Origin: Pseudorhodobacter antarcticus
GTDB lineage: Bacteria > Pseudomonadota > Alphaproteobacteria > Rhodobacterales > Rhodobacteraceae
Direction of reading: 5' to 3'
NCBI GenBank assembly: GCA_945897655.1
Contig: CAMDHB010000177.1
Coordinates: forward strand, 1-7,142
Length of the DNA: 7,142 nt
The translations under genes were made by a program, and so were the position numbers. Each line of letters opens with the position of its first letter. Position 1 is the stretch's first letter. Shown here in pieces: positions 5,356 to 7,142 of this stretch. A model generated the notes under the pieces. That model saw only the letters and a program-made list of their open reading frames with translations, did no database searches and was not told the origin of the DNA.

Positions 5356-5831
5356 TGCAGCGTCCTGCGATCAGTCTGGATGACCGCGCCCAGATCGATG
5401 ATCCGCGTCATGCCATCGTCCACCGGGATTACCCCGATGATGCTTTGCCGCGAATTGTCACTGCGCAGATCGGGCGTTTCCTGAATCCGGTCCCGCGCAA
5501 CCGACAAGATCTCGGACACCGATTCCACCAGCAATCCCACCGTCTGGCTTTCATGCGCCGCGATCACCACGACATTGCGGGCGTTGTCGGGCGTGCGGTC
5601 CAGGCCAAACCGCACAGCCAGATCAAAGATCGGAATGACCGAGCCACGCAGGTTCATCACCCCCAGAACCTCGGCCGGGGCATGGGGTAACGGGGTCACC
5701 GCACTCCACCGGCGGATCTCACGCACTTGACGGATATCAATCGAAAAGCTTTGCCCCCCGGTGAAGAAGGTGACGAATTCCACTTCGGATGCGACATTGG
5801 TTTCAAGCGACTGCAAGACTTTTCCCCTCAT
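5352..5831 (-). CDS. cheW: CheW, receptor-kinase coupling protein
   Basis: A 159-residue protein made of one CheW (SH3-like) domain from about residue 16. It bridges MCP hairpin tips and the CheA P5 domain in the signalling array. Diagnostic segments are EFVTFFTGGQSFSIDIRQVREI (18-39, given for position only), LPHAP (48-52), GVMNLRGSVIPIFDL (57-71) and VGLLVESVSEIL (98-109). The ATG start gives a 29-base overlap with cheA and a weak upstream Shine-Dalgarno. An in-frame TTG at codon 6 (5816..5814) has AGGGGA seven bases upstream and would shorten the overlap, so the true start may be there; the domain is intact either way. The stop overlaps the cheR ATG. The assignment is firm, the exact start is not. 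Confidence 0.95.
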   Translation of the reverse strand: MRGKVLQSLETNVASEVEFVTFFTGGQSFSIDIRQVREIRRWSAVTPLPHAPAEVLGVMNLRGSVIPIFDLAVRFGLDRTPDNARNVVVIAAHESQTVGLLVESVSEILSVARDRIQETPDLRSDNSRQSIIGVIPVDDGMTRIIDLGAVIQTDRRTLQ

Positions 5832-7142
5832 GTTTGGCTGCGCCCCGCAGGTCGGACGTTGGCAGGACCCGGTTGTTGGCGATGGCGTCGGGATCCAGGA
5901 TCAATGCGATCTGCCCATCGCCCAGCACGGTTGCGGCAGAAACGCCGGGAACCGCGCCATAATTGGTATCAAGCCCCTTGATCACGACCTGACGCTGGTC
6001 AAAAACCCGGTCGACGATCAGCGCGCATTGCCCCTGATTTTCGGTTTCCACCAGCAGCAGCGTTCTGGGTTCAGGGCTGCCTGCAGGTCGGGCAAAGCCC
6101 AGACCCTGTGCCACATCGACCACGGGGATGAACTTGCCCCGAATGCAGAGCAGCCGGTCATTGGTGCCCACGACATGCAGGTCATTCACACCCGGCCGGA
6201 TGGTTTCCAGAATGGCCGTGATCGGGATCACCATGACCTGACCCGCCACCGACACCACCATGCCATCCAGAACGGCCAGGGTCAGTGGCAGGGAAATCGT
6301 GAACTCGGTGCCTTGCCCCGGGGTCGAGGCGATCGAAACCCGCCCGCCAAGCGCGGCCACTGCATTGCGCACAACATCCAGGCCCACGCCGCGGCCCGAC
6401 AGATTGGAAATGGTCGAGGCGGTCGAGAAGCCAGGCAGGAACAACAGCGCATCGATCTCTGCATCGCTCAACTCGGCTTCCGCCGAGATCAGGCCCTTTT
6501 TCCTGGCAATTTCCAGGATCTTGCGTCGGTTCAGCCCGGCACCATCATCGCGAATCGTGATGATCACTGCGCCAGAACGATGTGCCGCAGACAGGTGGAT
6601 TGTTCCACAGGGGTCCTTGCCCGCTGCAAGCCGCCCTTCCCGCTGCTCCAGCCCGTGATCCACCGCGTTCCGGATCATATGCGTCAAGGGATCGGCCAGG
6701 CGCTCGACCACGGTTTTGTCGACTTCGCAGCCCTCGCCTTGGGTGACCAGTCGCGCCATCTTGCCGGTGCTGTCCGCCGCTTCGCGCACGATTCGCGACA
6801 TCCGCTGGAACAAGGGCTTCACTGGCTGCGCGCGGATCGCCATCACCGCCTCTTGAATGTCGCGGGCCAAAAGGCGGTAATCCTCGACATGGGTGACGAC
6901 ATCGGCATCGGTTGCCAGACGCAGTTCCTGCACCCGTTGCGCAATCATCGACTGGTTGATGATCAATTCGCCAACGGCGTTGATCAACCGGTCCACCCGG
7001 TCCAGATCAACCCGCAGCGTGGGTTTCGGTCCACGGTTTTCCTGCGCCGCTCCGGCGTCGCTCGCCTCGTCTTTCGCAACACTCAAAGCGGCTCGTGCGA
7101 CATCAACCCGCTCTTCCGGTAGGTTGACCACCGGATCTTCAA
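5803..7142 (-). CDS. cheA: CheA, chemotaxis histidine kinase (C-terminal 445 residues, 5' end outside window)
   Basis: The frame is open at the right edge and ends with TGA at 5805..5803, so only the kinase half is visible. Numbering from the codon at 7131, the P3 dimerisation domain (about 38-105, with LRVDLDRVDRLINAVGEL) is followed by the P4 ATP-binding domain: N box HMIRNAVDHG (151-160), G1 box DDGAGL (195-200), F box FLPGFS (231-236), G2 box GRGVGLDVV (247-255) and GTEFTISLPL (274-283). The CheW-like P5 domain (about 287-425) binds CheW and receptors. All ATP-site motifs look intact. The P1 histidine phosphotransfer domain and P2 must lie beyond the edge; the phosphorylated histidine is not seen. 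A GTG at 7131 is an internal valine, not a start. The 3' end overlaps cheW by 29 bases. Confidence 0.97.
   Translation of the reverse strand, partial: EDPVVNLPEERVDVARAALSVAKDEASDAGAAQENRGPKPTLRVDLDRVDRLINAVGELIINQSMIAQRVQELRLATDADVVTHVEDYRLLARDIQEAVMAIRAQPVKPLFQRMSRIVREAADSTGKMARLVTQGEGCEVDKTVVERLADPLTHMIRNAVDHGLEQREGRLAAGKDPCGTIHLSAAHRSGAVIITIRDDGAGLNRRKILEIARKKGLISAEAELSDAEIDALLFLPGFSTASTISNLSGRGVGLDVVRNAVAALGGRVSIASTPGQGTEFTISLPLTLAVLDGMVVSVAGQVMVIPITAILETIRPGVNDLHVVGTNDRLLCIRGKFIPVVDVAQGLGFARPAGSPEPRTLLLVETENQGQCALIVDRVFDQRQVVIKGLDTNYGAVPGVSAATVLGDGQIALILDPDAIANNRVLPTSDLRGAAKHEGKSLAVA

Noticed and set aside
5761..7122. A 453-codon open frame on the plus strand opposite cheA and cheW.
   Set aside because: It is wholly antisense to well-conserved cheA and cheW. 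Its translation is rich in His, Gln, Arg and Asp with no recognisable domain or helix pattern, which is typical of the mirror frame of a GC-rich gene.

Overview
The window holds most of a bacterial chemotaxis (che) operon, read entirely from the minus strand. In transcription order (right to left) it contains the 3' part of cheA, then cheW, cheR, cheY, a small uncharacterised gene with a CheT/CheZ-like signature, an mcp receptor gene, cheB, and the first codons of what looks like cheD. The high GC content, the alphaproteobacterial style of the MCP signalling domain (LNAGVEAARAGDAG tip, two HAMP units) and the gene order with cheD after cheB suggest an alphaproteobacterium, most likely Rhodobacterales (Roseobacter group). 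This is inferred from protein style; no marker gene is present.

Layout. cheA (7142..5803, 5' end outside the window) overlaps cheW (5831..5352). cheW, cheR (5355..4441) and cheY (4444..4058) are joined by ATGA stop/start overlaps, and cheY joins the small gene (4058..3690) by a TGATG overlap, so these five genes form one tightly coupled translational unit. A 145-bp gap follows, with a candidate CtrA-type box (TTAA-N7-TTCA), then mcp (3544..1151). A 53-bp gap precedes cheB (1097..51). A strong Shine-Dalgarno that overlaps the cheB stop leads into the cheD start at position 45.

How it works together. The MCP senses a periplasmic or medium signal and controls CheA autophosphorylation through CheW. 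CheA phosphorylates CheY, whose catalytic residues are intact. CheR methylates the receptor, and CheB and CheD demethylate or deamidate it. Three points depart from the textbook enterobacterial scheme. (1) The gene after cheY encodes a 122-residue helical protein with a DxxxQ motif, the catalytic signature of CheZ-type CheY-P phosphatases also noted in the rhizobial protein CheT. (2) The CheB receiver domain has lost every phosphorylation residue while its esterase triad is intact, so CheB is probably not controlled by CheA. (3) The receptor ends in a VWQDF tether, but the CheR of the operon lacks the three-residue loop insertion associated with tether binding. Together these suggest a chemotaxis circuit with a dedicated small phosphatase and phosphorylation-independent demethylation. 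That circuit is a hypothesis.

No RNA gene, mobile element, CRISPR array or clear terminator was seen. Long open frames on the plus strand are antisense shadows of the che genes.
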